In this document: positions 9,099-17,255 of the stretch, in pieces | Layout: every line of letters begins with the position of its first letter | How positions within the stretch are numbered: the stretch's first letter is position 1 | Assembly (NCBI GenBank): GCA_964605775.1 | Contig: CAZSDU010000004.1 | Location: forward strand, 78,803-142,802 | Source of the DNA: CAZSDU01 sp964605775 | Lineage (GTDB): Bacteria; Bacteroidota; Bacteroidia; Bacteroidales; FEN-979 | Direction: 5' to 3' | DNA: 64,000 nt | Made by a program: the position numbers and the translations under genes | The notes under the pieces: generated by a model | Told to the model about the DNA's origin: nothing | What the model saw: only the letters and a program-made list of their open reading frames with translations | Database searches by the model: none

Positions 9099-10469
9099 AT
9101 GGTTTATTTGACACCCTTGATACCCAGGAAACTTTTTTCGGATATACAGGAGATTTCCCTGAAAAATGAGAATAAACCATTGTTATTACATGGAGCAAGG
9201 GGTATTGGAAAGACAACCGCTTTGCAAACCCTGGGTAATCACGCTGAAACCACCATTTACTTCAACCTGGAAGAAACCTCTGATCGTGCATTGTTCAATC
9301 TCCATTATTCCCCTGAAGAGCAATTGAAAGTCTTATTCTTCCTGCGTAAAAAAAATCCCGACTGCCATCACGCAAGGATTCTTTTGGATGAAATCCAGGC
9401 TCTTCCTGATTTCGCTTTGCATGTGTCCAGGCTGTTCCGGGAAGCACCCCGACATTTCTGGGCGATGACATCCTCTCAGTGTACCAGGGAACTGGAAGAA
9501 TTGAAAAATCCTCCGGACTGTCCGATTTATCCTCTGGCGGTTTACCCCTGTTCATTCCACGACTTTCTGCTGGCCATGAAGGATGCCGATGCCCTCGAGT
9601 CATACCAGGAAATTCCTTTCCCGGGCTACCGGCATGAAAAACTTCTTCATTATTTTCATCTGTATACCCTGATCGGAGGGATGCCGGAAATCGTTCAACA
9701 GTATAGCGAAACAAGAAATCTGACTGGATTGAGTCCCCTATATGAAAAAATTCTTGAAACTCACCTCCATGCGCTTGCCTTTTCCCAAGGGAGCTTCCGC
9801 TGTAAGGACAGAATTCTCCATGTCATGCAAAATGTGTTCCCTTATGCAGCCACAAGGATCAAGTTCAATGCTTTTGGAAATTCCTCTTATGGAAGCCGTG
9901 AAATGGGAGAAGCTTTTCGTATGATTGAGTCCAGCATGTTGCTGAAACTGGTTTATCCGCATACAGCAGTTACTCCTCCGGCCTTACCTCATGCCGGAAA
10001 GCTACCCAGGTTGCAACTTCTGGACACAGGTATGGTGAACTATTTTTCCGGAATACAAAGACCTTTATTCCATACAGAAGATATGAATCGCATTTTTCAC
10101 GGACAGGTCGCCCGTCAGGTGGTCGGGCAGGAAATCATCGCCACGGAACAAAATGATGGGACAAGACTGCAATTCTGGGTAAGAGATAAAGCTCAATCCT
10201 GTTCGGAGGTTGATTTCCTTCTCTCGTACAAGAATATGTACATTCCGGTTGAAGTCAGATCAGGTGAGCCTGGTCGTTTACGATCCCTGCATCAGTTCAT
10301 TGATGCCTCGCCTCATCCATACGCGGTAAGGTTATATGCAGAAAAGCTATCCATTCAGCAGGCACAGACCATCCGTGGAAAGAAATTCTATCTGCTCAAT
10401 CTGCCCTATTTTCTTGCCGGAAAGATCAAAGAACACCTGGAGGGTTTTATAAAATTTGTTTCTATCTGA
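9099..10469 (+). CDS. AAA-type ATPase with DUF4143-like C-terminal domain
   Basis: A 456-residue cytoplasmic protein. The N-terminal third is a P-loop ATPase: Walker A HGARGIGKTTAL at about 31-42 and Walker B ARILLDEIQAL near 95-105. The C-terminal half has the DUF4143-type nuclease-like pattern (QLQFWVRDKAQ, EVDFLLSYKNMYIPVEVRSG), with Glu/Asp and VEV residues like a PD-(D/E)xK core. These proteins are frequent in Bacteroidota and of unknown role. The gene is monocistronic or leads into a small membrane gene. A TACCTTTA element overlaps the start codon, so the true start or the promoter is uncertain. Confidence 0.8.
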   Translation: MVYLTPLIPRKLFSDIQEISLKNENKPLLLHGARGIGKTTALQTLGNHAETTIYFNLEETSDRALFNLHYSPEEQLKVLFFLRKKNPDCHHARILLDEIQALPDFALHVSRLFREAPRHFWAMTSSQCTRELEELKNPPDCPIYPLAVYPCSFHDFLLAMKDADALESYQEIPFPGYRHEKLLHYFHLYTLIGGMPEIVQQYSETRNLTGLSPLYEKILETHLHALAFSQGSFRCKDRILHVMQNVFPYAATRIKFNAFGNSSYGSREMGEAFRMIESSMLLKLVYPHTAVTPPALPHAGKLPRLQLLDTGMVNYFSGIQRPLFHTEDMNRIFHGQVARQVVGQEIIATEQNDGTRLQFWVRDKAQSCSEVDFLLSYKNMYIPVEVRSGEPGRLRSLHQFIDASPHPYAVRLYAEKLSIQQAQTIRGKKFYLLNLPYFLAGKIKEHLEGFIKFVSI

Positions 10470-10500
10470 AAAATATTCTATATTTATGCAAATTTTATAC

Positions 10501-10746
10501 ATGAACGAACTCCAGACATTTTCAATCTTTGTCGAATTAGGCATTGCCATTCTTGGCCTGTTAATCTGGTTCCATAAAAAGAAAGCATTTGGCGGTTATA
10601 TATTTACAACATTTTGCATATATGTTTTTTATGATCTGGCAAAACTCTGGAGTCTGGATATTCCGGAACTCATTCTCCGGATACTTTTTGCCCTTGCTTC
10701 CCTATCCATGCTTATCGCCGTCTGGAAAATGTACAAACAGGATTAA
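10501..10746 (+). CDS. Small membrane protein, unknown function
   Basis: An 81-residue protein with about three hydrophobic segments: roughly residues 5-22 (FSIFVELGIAILGLLIWF), 30-45 (YIFTTFCIYVFYDLA) and 54-75. It ends in a charged KMYKQD tail. The ATG at 10501 is chosen because the upstream in-frame ATGs at 10456 and 10486 overlap or abut the end of the preceding gene and add a poor leader. I do not recognise the family. It lies 14 bases upstream of a secreted-protein gene and may share its transcript. Confidence 0.55.
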   Translation: MNELQTFSIFVELGIAILGLLIWFHKKKAFGGYIFTTFCIYVFYDLAKLWSLDIPELILRILFALASLSMLIAVWKMYKQD

Positions 10747-10760
10747 TTATTTCCCAGCAT

Positions 10761-11726
10761 ATGAAATATCTCCGAACAATTCTTTCCGTTGTAATCTTCT
10801 TTTTCATTTTTTCCCTGAAAGCGCAACTTAACTATTTACCTCAGGACAGTATCTTTTTTGAATACAGTACCCTGACTGTTTCCATTGATCCCTCCCCTTC
10901 CTGTATCTGGCACATCGGCGTACCCGGAAAAACCTTTCTAAATCAAGCTTATTCCTTACCCAAGGCCATCATGACGGACACCCTCCATCCTTACCCTGAG
11001 AACAATACATCTTCTTTCACATTTACGATAGATTCAAATTCGATTTGGAATAACCCTATCGGTTTGGCTACCTACTTTTCCTTTATCCATAAATATGATA
11101 CCGACACCCTCCTCGATTATGGCATAATCGAAGGCTCCATTGATGGCGGAGAAAGCTGGTGCAACCTGAGTGATCCTTCCTGCCTCCAGGGATACTTGCC
11201 TGGTTCGGTCTGGTGGGAAAATGATTCCTCGATTACTTCCCATCAAACTTATTATCATTCATTAGCATTCAGCGGGAAATCAGACGGATGGATTTTCTCC
11301 AGGATTCATTTTGATTATGCCATTGGAAAAAGTAATGAAAATGGTTTGATAGACAGTATCCTGGTGAGGTTTACCTTTCATTCCGGTAATGGTACTTCCG
11401 GTAGAGAAGGCTGGTTGATTGATAATATCATAATCGGAGCCTGTGATATCTATGTGGGAACACCTCCCACAAAGGAAATAAAAAATAAGGCCGAAGTGAT
11501 TCCCAATCCCCTTCTTGCCTGCTCCAGGGTACAACTCCCTGAGATTTTATCAGGAATAAATGAAATCCTGATTTTTAATTATGAAGGGAAAATAATCATG
11601 AGAAAGCCGGTTGTAATCAATGAGACCCCGCTACTGTATGGGAAGGACTTCTCCCCGGGTGTTTATCTGATCCGGGTGATGGGAGCCGATGGACGGTTCT
11701 GCTCCGGAAAATTCACTGTTAAATAA
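10761..11726 (+). CDS. Secreted protein with type IX sorting domain
   Basis: A 321-residue protein with a clear signal peptide (MKYLRTILSVVIFFFIFSLKAQ). The middle is beta-rich and aromatic (WENDSSITSHQTYYHSLAF, GWIFSRIHFDYAIG), a jelly-roll-like pattern. The last ~75 residues resemble the type IX secretion C-terminal domain: VIPNPLLACSRVQLPE, ILIFNYEGKIIMRKP and FSPGVYLIRVMG. It is therefore predicted to cross the outer membrane by type IX secretion and be anchored or released at the surface. No catalytic motif is visible. Confidence 0.75.
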   Translation: MKYLRTILSVVIFFFIFSLKAQLNYLPQDSIFFEYSTLTVSIDPSPSCIWHIGVPGKTFLNQAYSLPKAIMTDTLHPYPENNTSSFTFTIDSNSIWNNPIGLATYFSFIHKYDTDTLLDYGIIEGSIDGGESWCNLSDPSCLQGYLPGSVWWENDSSITSHQTYYHSLAFSGKSDGWIFSRIHFDYAIGKSNENGLIDSILVRFTFHSGNGTSGREGWLIDNIIIGACDIYVGTPPTKEIKNKAEVIPNPLLACSRVQLPEILSGINEILIFNYEGKIIMRKPVVINETPLLYGKDFSPGVYLIRVMGADGRFCSGKFTVK

Positions 11727-11756
11727 GGCAGGCGCTTTTACCAATCTCATTTTTCG

Positions 11757-11764
11757 TAATTTTG
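11757..11764 (+). promoter_or_regulatory. Promoter -7 element for gldA
   Basis: TAATTTTG matches TAnnTTTG and lies 28 bases upstream of the chosen gldA ATG at 11793. No clear -33 TTTG is present. Confidence 0.45.
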
Positions 11765-11792
11765 CGATTAAATTAACTTGACTTCATTATTC

Positions 11793-12755
11793 ATGTCGAT
11801 CAGTGTTCGCAACATAAGTAAACGATATGGCCAACAAAAAGCCCTGGACAACGTTTCCCTGGAAATCAAACCAGGAGAAATCGTGGGTTTGCTTGGACCA
11901 AACGGGGCCGGTAAAAGCACCCTGATGAAGATCCTGAGTTGTTTTCTTCCACCTTCTTCCGGTGAAGCCTCGGTTTGCGGTCATGATGTCCTTGAACAAT
12001 CTATGGAAGTCAGGAAAAAGGTTGGCTATTTGCCTGAAAACAACCCGCTTTACCTGGATCTTTATGTGCGGGAATTTCTTGATTTCATAGCCGGTTTGCA
12101 TGGGTTACAAGGGCCAAGGCAAAAAATACATGACATCATCCATCTGACCGGACTTCAATCTGAGCAAAACAAAAAAATTGGCGCTCTTTCCAAAGGTTAT
12201 CGTCAGCGAGTCGGACTTGCCCAGACCCTGATCCACGACCCAGAAGTATTGATTCTTGATGAACCGACTTCCGGACTTGACCCCAACCAGTTGCTTGAGA
12301 TACGGTCGCTGATCAAAGAAACAGGAAGGGCTAAAACCGTCATGCTTTCCACCCACATCATGCAAGAGGTGGAAGCCATCTGCGATCGGGCGATCATTAT
12401 CCACCAGGGCAGGATCGTTGCAGATGATACCACACACAACCTGCAGCGACTTTCCACTTCAAAAGCCATCATCCAGGTAGAATTCAGTTCCGCTGTAGCG
12501 GCTGAATTGCTGCTCACAATTCCCGGAATTCTTGAAGTTTTTCAGCCAGCCATTTTATCCGGAAACCAGAAAAAGCATAAAACACAGGGGGAATCCAAAA
12601 TCTGGCAGGTGACTTCTCATCCCGCTAACGATATCCGTGCTGACATTTTTCAGTTTGCCGTTGCCCATCATTTGACTGTCTTATCCTTACATAGGGAAGA
12701 ACAAAAAATGGAAGATGTATTTCAAGAACTCACAAAAAATATTGTCCTCCCCTGA
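11793..12755 (+). CDS. gldA: GldA-type ABC transporter ATP-binding protein
   Basis: A 320-residue ABC ATPase. It shows Walker A GPNGAGKST at 35-43, the Q-loop region VGYLPENNPLY, the ABC signature LSKGYRQRVGLAQ, Walker B VLILDEPTSGLDP and the switch His in LSTHIMQEV. The ATG at 11793 (MSISVRNISKRYG) fits the family; an upstream TTG at 11778 is unlikely. Closest in type is GldA, which with GldFG forms an ABC system needed for gliding in flavobacteria. The permease genes gldF/gldG are not next to it here, so the partner and role are unproven. The ~100 residues after the ATPase core match the GldA-type C-terminal extension. Confidence 0.8.
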   Translation: MSISVRNISKRYGQQKALDNVSLEIKPGEIVGLLGPNGAGKSTLMKILSCFLPPSSGEASVCGHDVLEQSMEVRKKVGYLPENNPLYLDLYVREFLDFIAGLHGLQGPRQKIHDIIHLTGLQSEQNKKIGALSKGYRQRVGLAQTLIHDPEVLILDEPTSGLDPNQLLEIRSLIKETGRAKTVMLSTHIMQEVEAICDRAIIIHQGRIVADDTTHNLQRLSTSKAIIQVEFSSAVAAELLLTIPGILEVFQPAILSGNQKKHKTQGESKIWQVTSHPANDIRADIFQFAVAHHLTVLSLHREEQKMEDVFQELTKNIVLP

Positions 12756-12770
12756 ATTGAAAAATATTAA

Positions 12771-12778
12771 TAATTTTG
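12771..12778 (+). promoter_or_regulatory. Promoter -7 element for metK
   Basis: TAATTTTG fits TAnnTTTG, 88 bases before the metK start. The resulting leader would contain the palindrome and AATCG repeats described separately. Confidence 0.4.
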
Positions 12779-12812
12779 TGAGCAATAAGCGAAAAATTTA
12801 AAATTATAAATC

Positions 12813-12850
12813 CTGCCCGCCATCAGGCAGTCGTAAATCGCAAATCGTAA
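12813..12850 (+). repeat. Palindrome plus AATCG-type short repeats upstream of metK
   Basis: CTGCC and GGCAG (12813-12830) can pair around an 8-base loop. The segment TCGTAAATCGCAAATCGTAA (12831-12850) follows directly. Its first 17 bases recur exactly at 54518-54534 upstream of another start codon. No known SAM riboswitch fold could be recognised here. Confidence 0.5.
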
Positions 12851-12866
12851 ACCTAAAATAAAAAAA

Positions 12867-14210
12867 ATGGGATATTTATTCACATCGGAATCCGTATCAG
12901 AAGGACATCCCGATAAAGTTGCCGATCAGATATCAGATGCGCTGCTCGATGAATTTTTAAGGTGGGACCCCGAGTCTAAAGTTGCATGTGAAACCTTTGT
13001 CACCACAGGACTTGTAGTTTGCGGCGGTGAAGTCAAAACTTCGGGTTGGGTGGATGTTCAGGAAACCGCCCGACGGGTGATCCGGAACATCGGATATACC
13101 AAAGCTGAATACCGTTTCGACAGTGAATCCTGTGGAGTGATCTCGACCATTCATGAGCAATCTGCAGATATCAACCAGGGTGTCGAAAGAGAAAAAAAAG
13201 AAGATCAGGGCGCCGGAGATCAAGGTATGATGTTCGGTTACGCCTGCCGGGAAATGGATAATTTCATGCCACTATCCAGTGAGCTGGCTCATATTTTCCT
13301 TCAGGAACTCGCCGCTATCCGGAGAGAAGGTAAACAAATGAAATACCTCCGACCTGACTCAAAATCCCAGGTTACAATCGCTTATGATGATCGTGGAAAA
13401 CCCCTTTGCATTGATACCATCGTGATCAGTACCCAGCATGATGATTTCATTGAGCCCATCGACAAGTCCGCCAAAGCCGATAAGGCAGCTGAGAAGGCCA
13501 TGCAGGATAAGATCAGGGAAGATGTAAAGAGAATCCTGATTCCGCGGGTAAAAAAATTAGTCCCTGAACGCATCCGGAAACTTTTCCAGGAAAATTACAA
13601 ACTCCATGTCAACCCTACCGGCAAGTTTGTAATCGGAGGACCTCACGGTGATACCGGACTGACAGGGCGCAAGATCATTGTTGACACTTACGGGGGACAT
13701 GGTGCTCACGGAGGCGGAGCTTTTTCCGGGAAAGATCCTTCAAAAGTGGATCGTTCAGCAGCCTATGCTGCAAGGCATATTGCCAAAAATCTTGTAGCTG
13801 CTGGCGTAGCCGACCGCGTTTTGGTACAGGTAGCTTATGCCATCGGGATCGCAAAGCCTGTCGGCTTATTCATTGACACCTTTGGTTCCTCCAAAGTCAG
13901 CGATAAAAAAGGGAAAAAGTTGACTGACGGACAGATAGCGGAGAAAGTAAATAAAATTTTCGATATGCGACCATATGCCATCATTGAACGCTTCGGTCTG
14001 AAAAATCCGATTTTCCTCCCGACAGCTTCTTACGGCCACTTCGGAAGGGATTCCTATAGCAAGGAAGTTGAAGTATATTACCCCGTGAAAGGATCCAAAA
14101 CAAAGAAAACCAATGGTAGTGGCAGAGATATTTACCTGAAGAAAATCGGATTCTTCGGATGGGAAAAACTTGATTATGTTGAAAAGATCAAGAAAGAGTT
14201 TGGGATCTGA
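12867..14210 (+). CDS. metK: S-adenosylmethionine synthetase
   Basis: MetK makes S-adenosylmethionine from methionine and ATP. All signatures are present: FTSESVSEGHPDKVADQIS, GAGDQGMMFGYAC, GGPHGDTGLTGRKIIVDTYG and GGGAFSGKDPSKVDRSAAY. At 447 residues it is longer than the ~385 of the E. coli enzyme. The additional length sits mainly in charged insertions in the middle (DKSAKADKAAEKAMQDKIRE) and near the C-terminus. Longer MetK proteins are usual in Bacteroidota. It supplies the cofactor used by the methyltransferases and radical SAM enzyme in this window. Confidence 0.96.
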   Translation: MGYLFTSESVSEGHPDKVADQISDALLDEFLRWDPESKVACETFVTTGLVVCGGEVKTSGWVDVQETARRVIRNIGYTKAEYRFDSESCGVISTIHEQSADINQGVEREKKEDQGAGDQGMMFGYACREMDNFMPLSSELAHIFLQELAAIRREGKQMKYLRPDSKSQVTIAYDDRGKPLCIDTIVISTQHDDFIEPIDKSAKADKAAEKAMQDKIREDVKRILIPRVKKLVPERIRKLFQENYKLHVNPTGKFVIGGPHGDTGLTGRKIIVDTYGGHGAHGGGAFSGKDPSKVDRSAAYAARHIAKNLVAAGVADRVLVQVAYAIGIAKPVGLFIDTFGSSKVSDKKGKKLTDGQIAEKVNKIFDMRPYAIIERFGLKNPIFLPTASYGHFGRDSYSKEVEVYYPVKGSKTKKTNGSGRDIYLKKIGFFGWEKLDYVEKIKKEFGI

Positions 14211-14226
14211 GCTGGTCTTTCCTTCC

Positions 14227-15129
14227 ATGCATGATATCATTCGCTTTTTATTGCTGACCCTGTTCATCATCCCTGTCGTTACACAGGGACAGATTACCAT
14301 TAAGCAATACACTTCAGCTACGGATACGTTTTACTGGAAACGTTACGAACATGTAAAAAAACCGCCAAGGGCCAAACTCTCAAAATTCACTGTATCGAAA
14401 CCTGCCCGGGTCATTGATCATTTTTTATCTTTACATCTTGAGCGTTTTCCTCAGTTTTCCCGGGACTCAATAAAACCAGCCCGCATTTCAGCGCTGAAAA
14501 AATGTCTTTATCCTGTTGACCTGAACGGGGACCAGCTTCCGGATATGATGTTCTCCGGTTTCAGTGGAGGAGAATCTGATAAAACCCAGATTTTTTTAAA
14601 CCGTAAGGACAGTTTTGAGCTGGTTTTTGAAGATTACCAGTATGTCGTTTCCCTGGTCATACAGTCTGGGGTGTTGACCGGATTGCAGATGGCCGATATC
14701 GGTTGTTGCGATGCATACTTATATTTTACCAGAAATTATACGGTAAAGCAATCTGGCAGTGAACTGGATTTTATCAAAGGGAAGCAATCAGCCTTGTATC
14801 ATTTCACGGAGCGGCCATTCGAAATGATTAGCCCTGCTGTTGCCTGGCAATCGGTATATGATACCACCTTGATCCGGGCTTCTGCTGCCAATCTTGATGA
14901 CCCTTATAATCCTTATCTGGAAACATGGGGGAATACCATTGCAGGCTTTACACAATCCATTCATGGGACGCTTATTGCCAAAAAACAGGATAAGGAAGGG
15001 AAGCTATGGTACTATGTTGAAATCATCCCTGATGTCAGACCCAAAAAATCGATTTTTTATGAAATCGATCAATTTCCCACTTTTATTCAGGGGTGGGTAG
15101 AAGGTTCCCTGATCACCCTTCAGCCTTAG
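14227..15129 (+). CDS. Exported protein of unknown function
   Basis: A 300-residue protein starting with a signal peptide (MHDIIRFLLLTLFIIPVVTQGQ). The ATG at 14227 is chosen because the longer in-frame start at 14170 overlaps metK and lacks a signal sequence. DLNGDQLPDMMFSGFSGGE resembles a calcium-binding FG-GAP/dockerin-like loop (DxNxDxxxD). Two further features are the motif DIGCCDAYLYFTRNYT and the C-terminal LWYYVEIIPDV, which resembles an SH3-like end. I do not recognise a family. It ends in overlapping stop codons with the convergent gene at 15126. Confidence 0.65.
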   Translation: MHDIIRFLLLTLFIIPVVTQGQITIKQYTSATDTFYWKRYEHVKKPPRAKLSKFTVSKPARVIDHFLSLHLERFPQFSRDSIKPARISALKKCLYPVDLNGDQLPDMMFSGFSGGESDKTQIFLNRKDSFELVFEDYQYVVSLVIQSGVLTGLQMADIGCCDAYLYFTRNYTVKQSGSELDFIKGKQSALYHFTERPFEMISPAVAWQSVYDTTLIRASAANLDDPYNPYLETWGNTIAGFTQSIHGTLIAKKQDKEGKLWYYVEIIPDVRPKKSIFYEIDQFPTFIQGWVEGSLITLQP

Positions 15130-15863
15130 TAACTGACCACCATTTTCCGGGTTAGCGTTGCCTTGCCTTTCATTTCCAGCGTGCAGAAATAAATTCCTTC
15201 GGGAAGGTCGGAAACCATCAGGCTCTGCTGTCCGGCGCCGGCTGAAACACTGACTTCGCGGATTTTTGAACCCAGGACATTGCGTACGATCAGGGTTCCC
15301 TCTGTGGATGCAGGCAGGGAGTAATTAAAATACACCCTATCCTTTGCCGGATTTGGATAGGCATTGGATAAAAGGGCAGTTTCCTGAAGCATTTCATCTT
15401 TCCCCAAGGGGTAAGCCATGTAAACAACATTGACGCAGACTGAATCATTGTGATCCCTTTGGGCAAAAAAAGTGTACCTGACGGTTGAATAACCTGGCAT
15501 GCTCATGGGGAGATAATGGGCGGAAAATTCGAGGTAATTAGTTGTTCCGGCCTGAATTGTAATGGGTTCAGGAGCTTCAAAGGTGTCGAAGCTGACGCAG
15601 ATTCCCCAGCAAAAAAGATTCATGGATCCTTCAACAATATTGACATAGGCTTTTTTCACCATGACCGGGATGTCGATGGCAGAAACATTTTGAACGGCAA
15701 GGTATTGAACGATTTCCCCTTCCTCTGTATTTACACCGCTTTTATAAATGGTTGCATTGTTTTCCAATGGACCCGCAACACTGTCGATCAGGACGAGGCT
15801 TTGAGAGAAGCTGAACAGGGTGATCAGCATAAAGAAACCAATAAATAGTATATTTTTTCTCAT
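15126..15863 (-). CDS. Secreted protein with type IX sorting domain
   Basis: A 245-residue exported protein: signal peptide MRKNILFIGFFMLITLFSFSQ, then a beta-sandwich-like region of about 140 residues. The C-terminal domain of about 75 residues carries LLSNAYPNPAKDRVYFNYSL, LIVRNVLGSKIREV and LPEGIYFCTLEMKGK, the type IX sorting pattern. The passenger region looks like a small Ig-like or cell-surface domain with CWGICVSFDTF as its only cysteine pair. The function is unknown. Its stop codon overlaps that of the convergent gene upstream. Confidence 0.75.
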   Translation of the reverse strand: MRKNILFIGFFMLITLFSFSQSLVLIDSVAGPLENNATIYKSGVNTEEGEIVQYLAVQNVSAIDIPVMVKKAYVNIVEGSMNLFCWGICVSFDTFEAPEPITIQAGTTNYLEFSAHYLPMSMPGYSTVRYTFFAQRDHNDSVCVNVVYMAYPLGKDEMLQETALLSNAYPNPAKDRVYFNYSLPASTEGTLIVRNVLGSKIREVSVSAGAGQQSLMVSDLPEGIYFCTLEMKGKATLTRKMVVSY

Positions 15864-15896
15864 AGCATAGCTTTTTTAAATAAAAATTTTATCCTG

Positions 15897-15904
15897 CAAA
15901 AGTA
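15897..15904 (-). promoter_or_regulatory. Promoter -7 element for the type IX secreted gene
   Basis: TACTTTTG on the minus strand matches TAnnTTTG, 33 bases upstream of the start at 15863. Confidence 0.45.
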
Positions 15905-16025
15905 ATAAAAATTCCAATAAATAAGGATAAATGAAGAATTGTTAGGGAGAAAACCTAATTATCAAAAATTGCATAATGAAATATTTTTGTATCTTGCGCC
16001 CAGTATTAACCAAAAAACAGTCATT

Positions 16026-17246
16026 ATGAGGAGATTTACAACCCTGCTGCTTTTTCTATTCTTGGCAGCAACAACCACTTACGGAGGTGGTTACCAGGTA
16101 GGCCTTCACAGCATGCGTAATATCGGCATGGGGCTTATCGGGACATCGCTCAGTTACGACGCCAGCACGATTTTTTACAATCCCGGAGGGACGTCGTTTA
16201 TCAATGAAAAATGGAGTTTTTCGGGAGGTGTCAGTTTCATTTTTGCCCGTTGCACATTTCAGGCTCAAGATGTTAACTATCAGACCCACCTGAAACATGA
16301 GCTAAATACTCCCTTATATTTTTATGCTGCATTCAAGCCCACAAAGAATCTTAGTGTGGGTCTGGCTGTAAACACCCCTTACGGGAACAGGCTTGCCTGG
16401 GATGACGACTGGAAAGGACGTTATCTGATTCAGAATTTATCCTTCAAGGCTTTTACTTTTCAGCCAACGGTTAGTTATAAATTCGGGGATATTGTCGGGA
16501 TAGGCATTGGTTTAGTGTATGCCTGGGGCAATGTTGATCTGAACAAGGCGCTACCTATTGAAGGAGAAGATGGAGATGGCACGCTTAACATCAAAGGAAG
16601 TTCAAGTAACTTCGGATTCAATGCCGGGATTATGGTACATCCTGTTAAAGGACTTAGTCTGGGGTTAGACTACCGTTCCAAAATCCTGATGAAAGTCAAA
16701 GGCGCCAATGCTACTTTTACTGTTCCTCAGTCTTTAAGCACCAATTTCCCAAACAACAAGGTGGATGTCACCCTTCCTCTTCCTGCCAATCTTGATTTCG
16801 GAGCTTCTTATGAGTTCGGAAAATTCATGGTGGGATTAAGCCTGAATTATGTTTTCTGGAAGGTTTATGATTCCCTCATTTTCAATTTTGAAACCAAGAC
16901 CCCTGCCGTTAGCCGTACTGCCTCCCCTGCCCTTTATCAAAACCGGCTCATTACCCGCATTGGGGCACAATACAAGGTGAATGATCTTGTGACGGTCAGA
17001 CTGGGAGGATATTATGATCCTTCTCCAGTACCGACGGACTATATGAACCCTCAGACCCCGAGTACCAATGAAATCGGTATGACCTGTGGTTTATCCATCT
17101 ATCCCATTAAAGGATTCAGTATAGACGCTGCATTCTTGTACCTGATGGGAAGCGAAAGAAGCGGCACATACAGCCCGGATAATTTTGCCGGGACGTATAA
17201 CACAGGCTTCTCCATCCCCGGTATTGGTTTAACCTACAATTTCTAA
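16026..17246 (+). CDS. FadL/OmpP1-type outer-membrane transporter
   Basis: A 406-residue outer-membrane barrel of the FadL/TodX type, which passes hydrophobic substrates such as long-chain fatty acids. The start at 16026 gives the signal peptide MRRFTTLLLFLFLAATTTYG. The conserved N-terminal hatch-like region GYQVGLHSMRNIGMGL, with DASTIFYNPGG, is characteristic. Repeated amphipathic strands end in IPGIGLTYNF, a C-terminal Phe. An in-frame ATG at 15939 lies upstream of the best promoter-like sequence and is less likely. It is followed after 9 bases by an SGNH-type lipoprotein gene, and the two are likely one unit for lipid uptake or processing. Confidence 0.85.
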   Translation: MRRFTTLLLFLFLAATTTYGGGYQVGLHSMRNIGMGLIGTSLSYDASTIFYNPGGTSFINEKWSFSGGVSFIFARCTFQAQDVNYQTHLKHELNTPLYFYAAFKPTKNLSVGLAVNTPYGNRLAWDDDWKGRYLIQNLSFKAFTFQPTVSYKFGDIVGIGIGLVYAWGNVDLNKALPIEGEDGDGTLNIKGSSSNFGFNAGIMVHPVKGLSLGLDYRSKILMKVKGANATFTVPQSLSTNFPNNKVDVTLPLPANLDFGASYEFGKFMVGLSLNYVFWKVYDSLIFNFETKTPAVSRTASPALYQNRLITRIGAQYKVNDLVTVRLGGYYDPSPVPTDYMNPQTPSTNEIGMTCGLSIYPIKGFSIDAAFLYLMGSERSGTYSPDNFAGTYNTGFSIPGIGLTYNF

Positions 17247-17255
17247 CCTTAAAAC

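Noticed and set aside
9295..9714. A 139-codon open frame on the minus strand
   Set aside because: Antisense to the DUF4143-type ATPase; its composition is that of a mirror frame.
12756..12866. SAM riboswitch upstream of metK
   Set aside because: There is a hairpin, but no arrangement matching the known SAM aptamer cores could be built by eye.
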